DNA of 64,000 bases, from NCBI GenBank assembly GCA_963773055.1, contig CAVYZL010000006.1, positions 372,001 through 436,000 on the forward strand. Direction: 5' to 3'. A program made the position numbers and the translations under genes. The DNA is from PALSA-612 sp963773055. Its GTDB lineage: Bacteria; Actinomycetota; Thermoleophilia; Gaiellales; Gaiellaceae. Below are positions 56,956 through 64,000 of this stretch, in pieces. The number at the start of each line of letters is the position of its first letter. Position 1 is the stretch's first letter. Below the pieces are notes generated by a model. The model was not told the DNA's origin, did not search any database, and saw only the letters and a list, made by a program, of their open reading frames with translations.

Positions 56956-58286
56956 GACGACGCCTCCGCGTAGCGGCGGAAGAAGTCCGTCTCGGCTGCG
57001 ACCGCGTTCTCGAACTCGTCCAGCAGGACGCGCTCGTTCGGTGCGTGGATGTTCGCGAAGCCGTCCGTGGTGCCGAAGAGCAGCATCTCCGCGTCCGGCG
57101 CGGCCTCCTGCATCGCGCTCACGAGCGGGATCGAGCCGCCCGTTGCGATGGACACCGTCTCGCTCCCCCAGGCGCCCGCCAGCGCCTCGCGGGCGGCCTC
57201 GTATGCAGGCCCGGTCGTCTTGGCGGCGAAGCCCTTGCCCGTTCCCTCGGGATGGATCGTGAGCGCGACGCCGAACGGCTCGAGAGCCTCGAAGTGGCGG
57301 ACGAGGGCTGCCTGTGCTTCGGAGGGATCCTGCTCCGGGTGAACGCGCGTGCTCACCATCGCGCGAGCGTAAGGCACGACGGCGTTGACGGCCTTGTCGA
57401 CTGGCAGGACGTCCATCCCCGTGACGGTGATCGCCGGGCCGGACCAGATGCGCTCGGCGATGCTCCCCGTCCCGAGGAACGGCGCCTCCGGGAGGATCTC
57501 AGCGAGGGTCCGGAACTCGTCGTCTGTGTAGGAGGCGCCGTCCCAAGGCTCACGGAGCAGACCGGCCACGGCCACGTCCCCGTTGGCGTCGTGGAGGCTC
57601 GCGAGCGCGTGGATCACCGTGAGCAGCGCATCCGGCGCGGCCCCGCCGAACTGCCCGCTGTGCTTCGGGCCGGCGAGCGTCCGCGCCTCGATCGTGAGAC
57701 TGGCCATCCCACGCAGCGCGACGGTCAGCGTGGGCGTCCCGGGGCGGACACTGCCCATGTCCCCGATCACCATCGCATCGGCGCTGAAGAGGGCGGGGTT
57801 GGATGGCGGATACGTCGTGAGCGCGCCGCCTCCGACCTCCTCCTGGCCCTCGATCACAACCTTGACCCCGACAGGCGGCCGACCGTCCCATGCGCGCAAG
57901 GCCCCGATGTGCATGAGGATGTTCGATTTCGTGTCGGCTGTCCCGCGGCCGTAGATCGCACCGTTGCGCTCCGTTGCTTCGAACGGCGGCGACTCCCACT
58001 TCGCCTCGTCGCCGATCGGCACGACGTCGTAATGGCTGTAGAGAAGGACCGTCGGCGCCCCGGCAGGAGCCGGGAGCTCGGCCAGCAACACCGGGGCGGT
58101 GTCCGGCAGCTCGAGTGGGTCGAGGATCGCCGCGCCCGCGTCCTCGAACAGTCCCGCGACCTCCTCGTATGCCTCGCCGAGCGCCGCGTGTGTCTCCTCC
58201 GGATAGCCGGGGGCGGAGATCGAAGGGATGGCCACGAGCTGCGCGAGCTCTTCCCGCAGCTGCGGCATCAGCGAGGCGGCATCCAC
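56952..58286 (-). CDS. M20-family metallopeptidase (dipeptidase-like)
   Basis: A 444-residue dizinc peptidase. Zinc ligands and catalytic residues: His85 in LLYSHYDVVP, bridging Asp118 in YGRGTADTKSN, catalytic Glu149 and ligand Glu150 in EGQEEVGGG, a Glu/Asp in AMVIGDMGS and a late His in IHAPNERVLLDEF. The lid domain (about 190-310) is present. Possible substrates include dipeptides, beta-Ala-His or p-aminobenzoyl-glutamate, the last suggested only by coupling to AbgT. The gene is transcribed divergently from the methyltransferase, 45 bp away. Confidence 0.93.
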   Translation of the reverse strand: MDAASLMPQLREELAQLVAIPSISAPGYPEETHAALGEAYEEVAGLFEDAGAAILDPLELPDTAPVLLAELPAPAGAPTVLLYSHYDVVPIGDEAKWESPPFEATERNGAIYGRGTADTKSNILMHIGALRAWDGRPPVGVKVVIEGQEEVGGGALTTYPPSNPALFSADAMVIGDMGSVRPGTPTLTVALRGMASLTIEARTLAGPKHSGQFGGAAPDALLTVIHALASLHDANGDVAVAGLLREPWDGASYTDDEFRTLAEILPEAPFLGTGSIAERIWSGPAITVTGMDVLPVDKAVNAVVPYARAMVSTRVHPEQDPSEAQAALVRHFEALEPFGVALTIHPEGTGKGFAAKTTGPAYEAAREALAGAWGSETVSIATGGSIPLVSAMQEAAPDAEMLLFGTTDGFANIHAPNERVLLDEFENAVAAETDFFRRYAEASS

Positions 58287-58331
58287 CCGGCGACACTAAC
58301 GGGTTTTTTGGCGAAGCTACGCTGGATTCTG

Positions 58332-59147
58332 ATGCGCGGCCGACCGACGACAGCGGACGTGAACGGCCCGCGCTGGGGTGCGCGCGCCGAGGCGTGGGCC
58401 GAGCTCTGCGCCCCGTTCTCGGCGCCAGCCTGGAGCGCGGTCGCGGATGCGACTGGGATCGGCAAGGGGACGCGCGTTCTCGACGTCGCCTGCGGGAGCG
58501 GGGAGTTCCTCCGGCTCGCCGCCGGTCGCGGCGCGATCGTCAGCGGCATCGACGCGGCCGAAGGGATGCTCGCTGTCGCCCGCGCTGCCGTCCCCGAGGC
58601 GGACCTGCGGCACGGTGCCATGGAGAACCTCCCCTGGGAAGACGGCACGTTCGACGTCGTCACCGGCTTCAACGCCTTCCAGTTCGCAGCGGACACGACG
58701 GCCACGCTCGCAGAGGCCGCCAGGGTCGTGCGGCCTCGGGGCCTTGTGGCTGTCGCGAACTGGGGCCGCGCAGAGGAGCAGGAGCTCGCCGTGGTCATGG
58801 CCGCCGCGCGACCGCTGCTCCCGCCGTCTGCCGAGGCGCCGGCGGCGCCCGGGCCCGCGGTCGGCGAGCCGGGCGTGCTCAAGGGGCTAGCACACGCCGT
58901 TGGGCTCACCGTCCGCCGCGTGGACTTCGTCGACGTGCCGTTCGTGGCGCCCGACGAGGAGACGCTCGTTCGGGCTCTCGCGGCCCCCGGCGGGAGCGTC
59001 CGCGCGGCGATCGAGCACGCCGGCCCGGACGCGGTCGGCGACGCGATCGCCGAGGCAGCTGCGGCCCTTTCGCAGGCCAGACGGCTCGTATGGGTTTCGG
59101 AACCGGTTCGCCTACCTCGTCGCCGAGGCAGGCCCCGCGGGTGGTGA
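58332..59147 (+). CDS. SAM-dependent methyltransferase (class I), 3' end probably frameshifted
   Basis: A 271-residue Rossmann methyltransferase. Motif I VLDVACGSGEFLRLAAGRGA (about 49-68), acidic end of strand 2 VSGIDAAEGML, motif II region FDVVTGFNAFQFAADT and post-motif VVRPRGLVAVANWG. In frame, the last 30 residues (QARRLVWVSEPVRLPRRRG) look unnatural. The overlapping frame reads PFRRPDGSYGFRNRFAYLVA, the usual methyltransferase ending. An extra base near 59066 is therefore likely, though that frame has no nearby stop and a second indel must be assumed. Substrate unknown. Confidence 0.82.
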   Translation: MRGRPTTADVNGPRWGARAEAWAELCAPFSAPAWSAVADATGIGKGTRVLDVACGSGEFLRLAAGRGAIVSGIDAAEGMLAVARAAVPEADLRHGAMENLPWEDGTFDVVTGFNAFQFAADTTATLAEAARVVRPRGLVAVANWGRAEEQELAVVMAAARPLLPPSAEAPAAPGPAVGEPGVLKGLAHAVGLTVRRVDFVDVPFVAPDEETLVRALAAPGGSVRAAIEHAGPDAVGDAIAEAAAALSQARRLVWVSEPVRLPRRRGRPRGW

Positions 59148-59209
59148 AAACGCCGGAGACCTGAGACAATGGCCGGGTTACCGTCCCCCGGAGAGAGGAA
59201 ACAGCGACA

Positions 59210-59767
59210 GTGGACAAACTCGCAGAGCTCAACCACGGCGCGAAGGTGGTGCTCGGTTCGGCCATCGCACTGCTCATCGTCTCGTTCTTCCACTGGTTCA
59301 CCTACGGACCCTTCGGCGAGAACATGTGGCATGGGATAGGCGTCATCGCGGGACTGCTCGTGATCGCCCTCATCGCCTGGCAGGCGATTCGCCTCGCGAA
59401 CATCGACGTCGAGATCGGCGTCACGCCGGCGATGATCACCGCGGTTCTCGCCGTCCTCACGTTCGTCTTCGTGCTCATCCGGTTCATCGACAAGCCCGGA
59501 AGCGGACCGGTGTCGGACGTGATTGATCGCTCAATCTGGGCATGGCTCGGGCTGATTCTCGCGATCGTCCTTGTTGCGGGTGCGTGGGCGAACATGAAGC
59601 TCGCGGGCGAAAGCCTCACCGACATGAAGGACCGTGTCGCTGCGATGGGCAAGGGTGGCACCGGAGGCGGCGCCGAGGCTCCGGCCGCGCCGAGCGCACC
59701 GGCGGAGACGCCGCCTGCACCGGCCGAGCCTGCCCCCCCGAGCGACTCGGGCGAGAGCAGCACCTAA
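59210..59767 (+). CDS. Four-helix membrane protein with proline/alanine-rich tail
   Basis: A 185-residue protein. Four hydrophobic segments fall at about 12-28, 41-57, 70-92 and 106-126, followed by a low-complexity tail (about 145-185) of Ala, Pro, Glu and Gly residues that is probably cytoplasmic. GTG start with a GAGAGG stretch upstream. No family is recognised with confidence; similar proteins without assigned function are frequent in actinobacteria. A hairpin terminator follows. Confidence 0.75.
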   Translation: MDKLAELNHGAKVVLGSAIALLIVSFFHWFTYGPFGENMWHGIGVIAGLLVIALIAWQAIRLANIDVEIGVTPAMITAVLAVLTFVFVLIRFIDKPGSGPVSDVIDRSIWAWLGLILAIVLVAGAWANMKLAGESLTDMKDRVAAMGKGGTGGGAEAPAAPSAPAETPPAPAEPAPPSDSGESST

Positions 59768-59784
59768 AGGACTGCCGCACGAGA

Positions 59785-59812
59785 GAGCGGGGCCTCTCCG
59801 GGGGTCCCGCTC
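59785..59812. terminator. Hairpin between convergent genes
   Basis: GAGCGGGGCC and GGTCCCGCTC pair over 10 bp with one G-T, loop of 8 bases. It lies between the stops of the membrane protein and the saccharopine-dehydrogenase-like gene and could serve both directions. Confidence 0.55.
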
Positions 59813-59824
59813 GACGTCTACCTG

Positions 59825-61030
59825 CTACAGCTCGAGGACGCCGTGCGGGGCGCCGAGCTCCACGAGCTTGTCGAGGTACGGCTGCGGCGGGAACGCTTCC
59901 GGCCCCAGCACACCGGTTCCCTGCCAGGCCCCTTCGGCGAGCAACTCCAGGGCGATCACGGGGTTGAGCGCCGTCTGCCAGACGACGGCCTGCGAGCCGT
60001 ACTCGCGCATCGACCAAGCGTTGTCGACGACGTGGTAGAGGTACGTCTTGCGCGGATGGCCGTCCTTCCCCGTGCCCGTCACGAGCGTTCCGGCGCACGT
60101 CTTCCCCGTCATCCGGTCGCCGAGCGTCATCGGGTCGGGAAGCGCCGCGGCGACGACGTCCCGCGGCGCCACCTCGACGCCTCTGACCGGGATCTTCTCC
60201 TTCGAGTCGAGGCCGAGCTTGTGCAGCGTCTTCAGCACGCCGATGAACTCGTCGCCGAGCCCGTACTTGAACGTCACGCGCTCGCAGTCGATCCAGCGCG
60301 GCACGAGCAGGACCTCCTCGTGCTCGACGTTGACGCACTCGACGGGGCCGATCCCCTCGGGGAAGTCGAACACCTCGGGCTCCGAGAATGGCTCGGTCGT
60401 GAACCAGCCTCGCTCGCGCTCCCAGATCACGGGCGGGTTGAGGCACTCCTCGATCGTCGTCCAGATCGAGAAGGTCGGCGCGAAGTCGTAGCCTTCGACG
60501 ACGAGGTTCGACCCGTCCCGAATCCCGACCTCCTGGATCGACGAGAAGAGCTCGTCCGCGGCGTAGCGGGCGAACACGTCGGCGGCGCCCGGCTCGACGC
60601 CGATGCCGACGAGCGCGAGGACGCCGCGCTTCTCCCACTTGTCGGCGCACGCGAACTGGTAGTCACCGAGCTTCACCCCGGGCTCGCTGTGCGGGCTCGT
60701 CGGGTGCGGTTCGGAGAGCGTCATCGCCATGTCGAGATAGGTCACGCCGGCCTCGAGCGCGGCGTCGAAGATCGGCACGTTGAAGACGGGGTCGACGGCG
60801 TTCAGCACCGCGTCGGCGCGGGTCTCGCGGATCAGCTCGAGGACGTTGGCCGGGTCTCTCGCGTCGACCGACCGAGCCTGGAAACGGCCGTCGTCGAGCT
60901 GTGCGACGAGCGACTCCGGGCGCGCGAGATCGTAGTCCGCGAGCGTGCAGGCGTCGAAGAACGACCGCCTGCGGGCGATCCCGGCGAACGCTGACCCGAC
61001 GCCTCCCGTGCCGACGACGAGGATGCGCAC
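59825..61030 (-). CDS. Saccharopine-dehydrogenase-family oxidoreductase
   Basis: A 401-residue NAD(P)-dependent enzyme. The N-terminal Rossmann motif is ILVVGTGGVGSAFAGIA, followed by DARDPANVLELIRETRADAV and LNAVDPVFNVPIFDAALEAG, typical of saccharopine dehydrogenase and carboxynorspermidine synthase-like proteins. The C-terminal domain contains GIGVEPGAADVFARYA and the substrate loop CAGTLVTGTGKDGHPRKTYL. Expected to form or split a secondary amine between an amino acid and an oxo acid; lysine degradation is one option. The Ig-like protein gene lies downstream of nothing shared: it is upstream on the same strand by 12 bp and may be co-transcribed. Confidence 0.88.
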   Translation of the reverse strand: MRILVVGTGGVGSAFAGIARRRSFFDACTLADYDLARPESLVAQLDDGRFQARSVDARDPANVLELIRETRADAVLNAVDPVFNVPIFDAALEAGVTYLDMAMTLSEPHPTSPHSEPGVKLGDYQFACADKWEKRGVLALVGIGVEPGAADVFARYAADELFSSIQEVGIRDGSNLVVEGYDFAPTFSIWTTIEECLNPPVIWERERGWFTTEPFSEPEVFDFPEGIGPVECVNVEHEEVLLVPRWIDCERVTFKYGLGDEFIGVLKTLHKLGLDSKEKIPVRGVEVAPRDVVAAALPDPMTLGDRMTGKTCAGTLVTGTGKDGHPRKTYLYHVVDNAWSMREYGSQAVVWQTALNPVIALELLAEGAWQGTGVLGPEAFPPQPYLDKLVELGAPHGVLEL

Positions 61031-61042
61031 GGAGGCTGACTA

Positions 61043-62191
61043 CTAGGCGCGGATCTGGAGCACGTAGGCCTGCGACGCCTTCTCCGGGAAGGGGTCGGAG
61101 ACCGTGATCCGGAAGCGGAACGTCCCGCTTGCCCTCGGCGTGCCGCTCAAGACTCCGGTCTTGCGGTCGAGGTGGACCCCGCGTGGCAGCGCACCGCGGG
61201 TCACGGCCCACGTGCGCGGCACGAGGCCACCCCGCGCGACGAGCTTTGCGCGGTAAGCCTTGCCAGCCTTGCCTCCATGCAGGCGCGCGGTCGCGATGGC
61301 GAGCGTCTGGACGACGGTGATCGTCCCGTTGGTCGTGCCCACCTGGCCGGCGGCGTCCTTCACGGAGAGGGTGAACGGGAAGAGGCCGGCGCCGGTAGGA
61401 CGCCCGCTGAGCGCTCCCGTGGCCGGGTCGAGGGCGATCCCGGGCGGGAGCGTGCCCGACGCGAGCGACCATGTGTAAGGCGCGAGGCCTCCGCTAACCG
61501 CGGCGACCGTCGCCCGGTAGATCTTTCCGACGACCCCCGTCGGCGTGGCATTGGGCGACGCGGCGACCGTCAGCGGCGTCACGACGTTGATCGTGAACTG
61601 CTTCGACGTGGAGCGGTCGGGGACGAAGCCGTCCGTGTCACCGACCTTCGCCGTGAACGTGTAGACGCCCGGCGTCGTGGGAGTGCCCGAGATCGTCGTA
61701 TCGCCCGGCGTGCCGTTCGCGCCGATCGTGAGGCCGGGAGGCAGCGTTCCGGAGACGATCTTCCAGCCCATGCCGAGCCCGCCGTTCCCCGTCATGGACA
61801 GGGTTGCCGTGTAGGGAGCGCCGACGCCGCCGTTGGGCAGCGCGGCCGTCGTGATCGCGAGCTGATCGCGGATCTTGACGATGAAAGTCCGTTGGGAAGC
61901 GCAGCCGCAGTACTGCGTCGCCTCGACGTCGAAGAGGAACGTGCCCGCCTGCGTCGGCGTCCCGTGGAACGTTCCGTCCTCCTCGATCTTCAGGCCAGGC
62001 GGGAGGTCGCCCGCCTTGAAGAAGAACGCGTACGGCGGCGCGCCGTCCTTCGGCGTGAAGACGTACTTGTACGGGAGGCCGACCGCGCCGTCGGGCGGCG
62101 GCGGGAACTCGTTCACGGCGAAGCCGCTCGCGGCGCTGGCGACGATGCCTGCGAGAACGACTGAGAGAGCGACGATCCGGGCGAGTCGCAT
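61043..62191 (-). CDS. Secreted protein with four putative Ig-like (He_PIG) modules
   Basis: A 382-residue exported protein. The ATG at 62189-62191 starts a signal peptide (MRLARIVALSVVLAGIVASA). Four modules of about 85-90 residues follow, each with a marker such as GDLPPGLKIEEDGTFHGTPT, SGTLPPGLTIGANGTPGDTT, SGTLPPGIALDPATGALSGR and RGALPRGVHLDRKTGVLSGT. This is the He_PIG/cadherin-like pattern found in surface adhesins and enzymes. No catalytic domain is attached and no anchor is visible at the C-terminus. Longer upstream starts lack a signal sequence and are rejected. Confidence 0.85.
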   Translation of the reverse strand: MRLARIVALSVVLAGIVASAASGFAVNEFPPPPDGAVGLPYKYVFTPKDGAPPYAFFFKAGDLPPGLKIEEDGTFHGTPTQAGTFLFDVEATQYCGCASQRTFIVKIRDQLAITTAALPNGGVGAPYTATLSMTGNGGLGMGWKIVSGTLPPGLTIGANGTPGDTTISGTPTTPGVYTFTAKVGDTDGFVPDRSTSKQFTINVVTPLTVAASPNATPTGVVGKIYRATVAAVSGGLAPYTWSLASGTLPPGIALDPATGALSGRPTGAGLFPFTLSVKDAAGQVGTTNGTITVVQTLAIATARLHGGKAGKAYRAKLVARGGLVPRTWAVTRGALPRGVHLDRKTGVLSGTPRASGTFRFRITVSDPFPEKASQAYVLQIRA

Positions 62192-62205
62192 AGCTCCCGT
62201 ACAGG

Positions 62206-62328
62206 CTAGCGATTCCGGCGCCAGAGCAGGAACGAGAGCGGGAGGAACGCGGCGAGCGTGAGATAGGGCATCAGCGCCAGCCGGGAGCCGGCGATCATGC
62301 GCTTCTGCGTCTCGCCGGATCCCGCCAT
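62206..62328 (-). CDS. 40-residue single-pass membrane protein
   Basis: A short frame starting at ATG: a polar N-terminus (MAGSGETQKRMIAGSRLA), then a membrane helix (LMPYLTLAAFLPLSFLLW) and a basic end RRNR. The positive C-terminus and hydrophobic core make a real small membrane protein plausible. It lies 14 bp upstream of the Ig-like protein gene on the same strand. The ribosome site is weak (GGTGG). No known family. Confidence 0.4.
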   Translation of the reverse strand: MAGSGETQKRMIAGSRLALMPYLTLAAFLPLSFLLWRRNR

Positions 62329-62372
62329 CCACCAGACAGCCGCAGGAACGGCCCGGAAAGTTCCCGCCGGCT

Positions 62373-63302
62373 TCAGGCCGGTTCGACCAGCGTGCCCGCC
62401 TCGCCGGCGACGATCGCGCCGATGTCGGCGAGCGCGCCGATCGCCGCCGGGCGCCGGGTCTCTTCGGCGAACGCGCAGGCTGCTTCGACCTTCGGGCCCA
62501 TCGAGCCGGAAGGGAAGTCGTGGCTACGTAGCTCCTCGACGGTCGTCCGGCGAAGAGGCCGCTCGGCGGGCGTACCCCAGTCGAGGTACACGGCGTCGAC
62601 GTCCGTCGCCATCACGAACAGATCGGCGCCGATCTCGCGCGCGAGGAGCGCGCTCGCGCGGTCCTTGTCGACGATCACCTCGGCGCCGACCAGCGTTCGC
62701 GTCCCGTCCTTCGCGTACATCGTCGGGATGCCGCCGCCGCCCGCGCAGATCACGATCGCCCCCTTCTCGAGCAGCCACTTGATCGGGCGGTGCTCGAAGA
62801 TCCGCGTGGGAGCGGGGGAGGGGACGACGCGCCGCCAGTGCTCGCCGTCGAGCTTGAAGACCCAGCCGTGGTCTGCCTCGAGCTGCTTTGCCTCGGCCTC
62901 GTCGTAGATCGGGCCGATGAACTTCGTCGGATCATCAAAGGCGGGATCATCGGGATCGACCTCGACCATCGTCAGGATCGTCGCGAACGGCACCTCGAAC
63001 GGCAGAAGATTGCCGAGCTCCTGCTCGATCAGATAGCCGATCATCCCCTCCGTCTCGGCGGCGAGGATGTCGAGCGGGTATGGCTCGCCCTTCTCGTACG
63101 CGGCCGCCTGGAGCGCGAGCAGGCCGACCTGTGGACCGTTGCCGTGCGAGAGGACGAGCCGGTGTCGTTCGGCGACAGGAGCGAGGGCTTCCGCGGCGGC
63201 GCGGACGTTCGCGCGCTGGACGGCTGCGGTCATCGGCTCGCCGCGCCGCAGCAGGGCGTTTCCGCCCAGCGCGACGAGGATGATGCCGCCGTCGGAGGCC
63301 AT
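62373..63302 (-). CDS. arcC: Carbamate kinase
   Basis: A 309-residue amino-acid-kinase-fold enzyme making ATP and carbamate from carbamoyl phosphate and ADP (or the reverse). Signature segments: ILVALGGNALLRRGEPMTAA, VLSHGNGPQVGLLALQA, CAGGGGIPTM and VIVDKDRASALLAREIGADL followed by FVMATDVDAVY. Length and motifs match ArcC. No arginine deiminase or ornithine transcarbamylase gene is in the window, so the source of carbamoyl phosphate (arginine, agmatine, purine or allantoin breakdown) is open. Confidence 0.95.
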   Translation of the reverse strand: MASDGGIILVALGGNALLRRGEPMTAAVQRANVRAAAEALAPVAERHRLVLSHGNGPQVGLLALQAAAYEKGEPYPLDILAAETEGMIGYLIEQELGNLLPFEVPFATILTMVEVDPDDPAFDDPTKFIGPIYDEAEAKQLEADHGWVFKLDGEHWRRVVPSPAPTRIFEHRPIKWLLEKGAIVICAGGGGIPTMYAKDGTRTLVGAEVIVDKDRASALLAREIGADLFVMATDVDAVYLDWGTPAERPLRRTTVEELRSHDFPSGSMGPKVEAACAFAEETRRPAAIGALADIGAIVAGEAGTLVEPA

Positions 63303-63360
63303 TGCTCACGGTTCTCGCTGCCGCGGGCGGTTCCTACCGGAGATCTGCGACGATCGACGC

Positions 63361-63450
63361 ATGGCCGCAGGGGACGACGCCGGACGGCGCCCCGATGATC
63401 TGCTCGAGACCGTCGAGGCGCGCCTGGACCGTCTCGAGGCGGCTACCTGA
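63361..63450 (+). CDS. Possible 29-residue polar peptide
   Basis: An ATG frame encoding a short charged helix (DDLLETVEARLDRLEAAT) between two genes on the other strand. The amphipathic heptad pattern and acidic composition are coding-like, but no ribosome site is obvious and chance is possible. Confidence 0.2.
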   Translation: MAAGDDAGRRPDDLLETVEARLDRLEAAT

Positions 63451-63456
63451 GCGGGC

Positions 63457-63993
63457 TCATCTGACGCGCGAGCCGAAGTCCGCGGTCACGATCGTCACGT
63501 CGAGACCGTGGAAGTCGCCCTGGGCCGCGTCCGCGTGGACGGCCGAGAGGCCGAGCTCGCGAAAGTCACGGTCGAGCAGGATCCTGCGGTGGTCCGGGCT
63601 CCGGAGCCACATCTGGACCGCCTCTTTTGCACCGATGTCCGGCGACATCCAGAGCAGGTTCTCGCCGACATGCCACGAGTGGTAGCCCGAGGCGCGGTAG
63701 TAGTACTTCAGCCTGCGCCAGAAGGGTCCCCCGTCGGCGGACGAGTGGCGGAAAAAGCCCTTGAGCGCCATCGCGCGCGAGTGGCGGAGCGCTGCCGTGC
63801 CGAGCGGCGCCGATGCGCGCAGGGAGCCGAGCCCTCTCGCGTGTCTGACGCGATTGACCTCGACGAGGATCGACCGGTTCAGGTCGATGCGCTGGGTGAC
63901 CGTCGGCTTGCGGTTCTCGCTCGTGCGGGCGCCGGCTGTGCCGGCCACGACGCATACGAGGACAGCGGGGATCAGGGCGAGCTTTAGCCTCAC
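63457..63993 (-). CDS. Secreted CAP-domain (SCP/PR-1-like) protein
   Basis: A 178-residue protein with a signal peptide (about 1-22) and a CAP domain: LNRSILVEVNRVRHARGL near 38-55, HSRAMALKGFFRHSSADGG (first His/Glu-pocket region), GENLLWMSP and WLRSPDHRRILLDRDFRELG. The pocket His and Glu residues are present. Bacterial CAP proteins are extracellular and mostly of unknown function. The ATG lies close to the end of the window, so its promoter is not fully seen. Confidence 0.9.
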   Translation of the reverse strand: MRLKLALIPAVLVCVVAGTAGARTSENRKPTVTQRIDLNRSILVEVNRVRHARGLGSLRASAPLGTAALRHSRAMALKGFFRHSSADGGPFWRRLKYYYRASGYHSWHVGENLLWMSPDIGAKEAVQMWLRSPDHRRILLDRDFRELGLSAVHADAAQGDFHGLDVTIVTADFGSRVR

Positions 63994-64000
63994 GGAGTTG

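Noticed and set aside
57045..58331. Long plus-strand upstream extension of the methyltransferase frame
   Set aside because: It is antisense to the M20 peptidase gene and encodes no domain; the methyltransferase begins at ATG 58332.
1..64000. CRISPR array, rRNA operon, prophage or complete insertion sequence
   Set aside because: No regularly spaced repeats, no rRNA sequence, no phage structural genes and no transposase gene were found.

Overview
The window looks like chromosomal DNA of a high-GC Gram-positive bacterium, most likely an actinobacterium of the Thermoleophilia (Gaiella/Solirubrobacter type). That placement is an inference from base composition, codon use, frequent GTG starts, 4-bp stop/start overlaps and the protein families present. 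No rRNA operon or other taxonomic marker is in the window. Two tRNA genes are present (Leu-UAA and initiator Met). No CRISPR array and no complete insertion sequence were seen.

Layout. 1-2.5 kb: a DinG/XPD-type helicase (5' end outside the window) and a DUF3105 protein. 2.55-6.9 kb: a scarred region with tRNA-Leu, a decayed copy of its 3' half 1.45 kb away (remnant of a tRNA-integrated element), broken gene fragments, three copies of a short mobile repeat with 22-24-bp inverted ends, and a lipoprotein gene whose 3' end appears to have been displaced by a segment carrying a PAP2 phosphatase gene. 6.9-11.2 kb: a frameshifted glutamate/leucine dehydrogenase, a CBS protein, an exopolyphosphatase operon and initiator tRNA. 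11.4-15.6 kb: a secreted metalloprotease, an ECF sigma factor, a putative membrane anti-sigma partner, a beta-propeller protein and a Tat-exported DJ-1 protein. Both transcription units here start with the same promoter-like motif (GTAACC-N14-GGTGTA). 15.8-23.8 kb: TypA, GreA, a DCC protein, an aldo/keto reductase, a large LuxR-family ATPase regulator and an alpha/beta hydrolase. 23.9-31.2 kb: a surface-glycan locus with a flippase/GT-C fusion, a WecB-like epimerase and two family-2 glycosyltransferases.

31.3-48.1 kb holds a catabolic island. It has a complete sugar-type ABC importer (binding protein, double ATPase, and a permease that probably starts at CTG), an M24 creatinase-fold enzyme, E1alpha/E2/E1beta of a 2-oxo acid (acetoin-type) dehydrogenase, two XRE-cupin regulators, an SDR-fold protein without catalytic residues, a bicupin, a beta-hydroxyacid dehydrogenase, a stand-alone MetE-like enzyme, an ATZ/TRZ-type amidohydrolase, an FAD aromatic monooxygenase and a cupin. 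Tight gene overlaps suggest co-transcription of large blocks. The substrate is not evident, and this is the best candidate for an undescribed pathway.

48.2-64 kb: a zinc-ribbon/cyclase/ATPase/TPR regulator with a frameshift near its 3' end, an FMN reductase, a damaged ECF-sigma region containing a vapBC pair and a sigma/TolB chimera, GFA and VOC proteins, an M20 peptidase + AbgT transporter operon, a methyltransferase, a saccharopine-dehydrogenase-type protein, an Ig-like secreted protein, carbamate kinase and a CAP-domain protein. Several genes (dehydrogenase, cyclase, methyltransferase) carry single-base indels, so either gene decay or assembly error must be considered.
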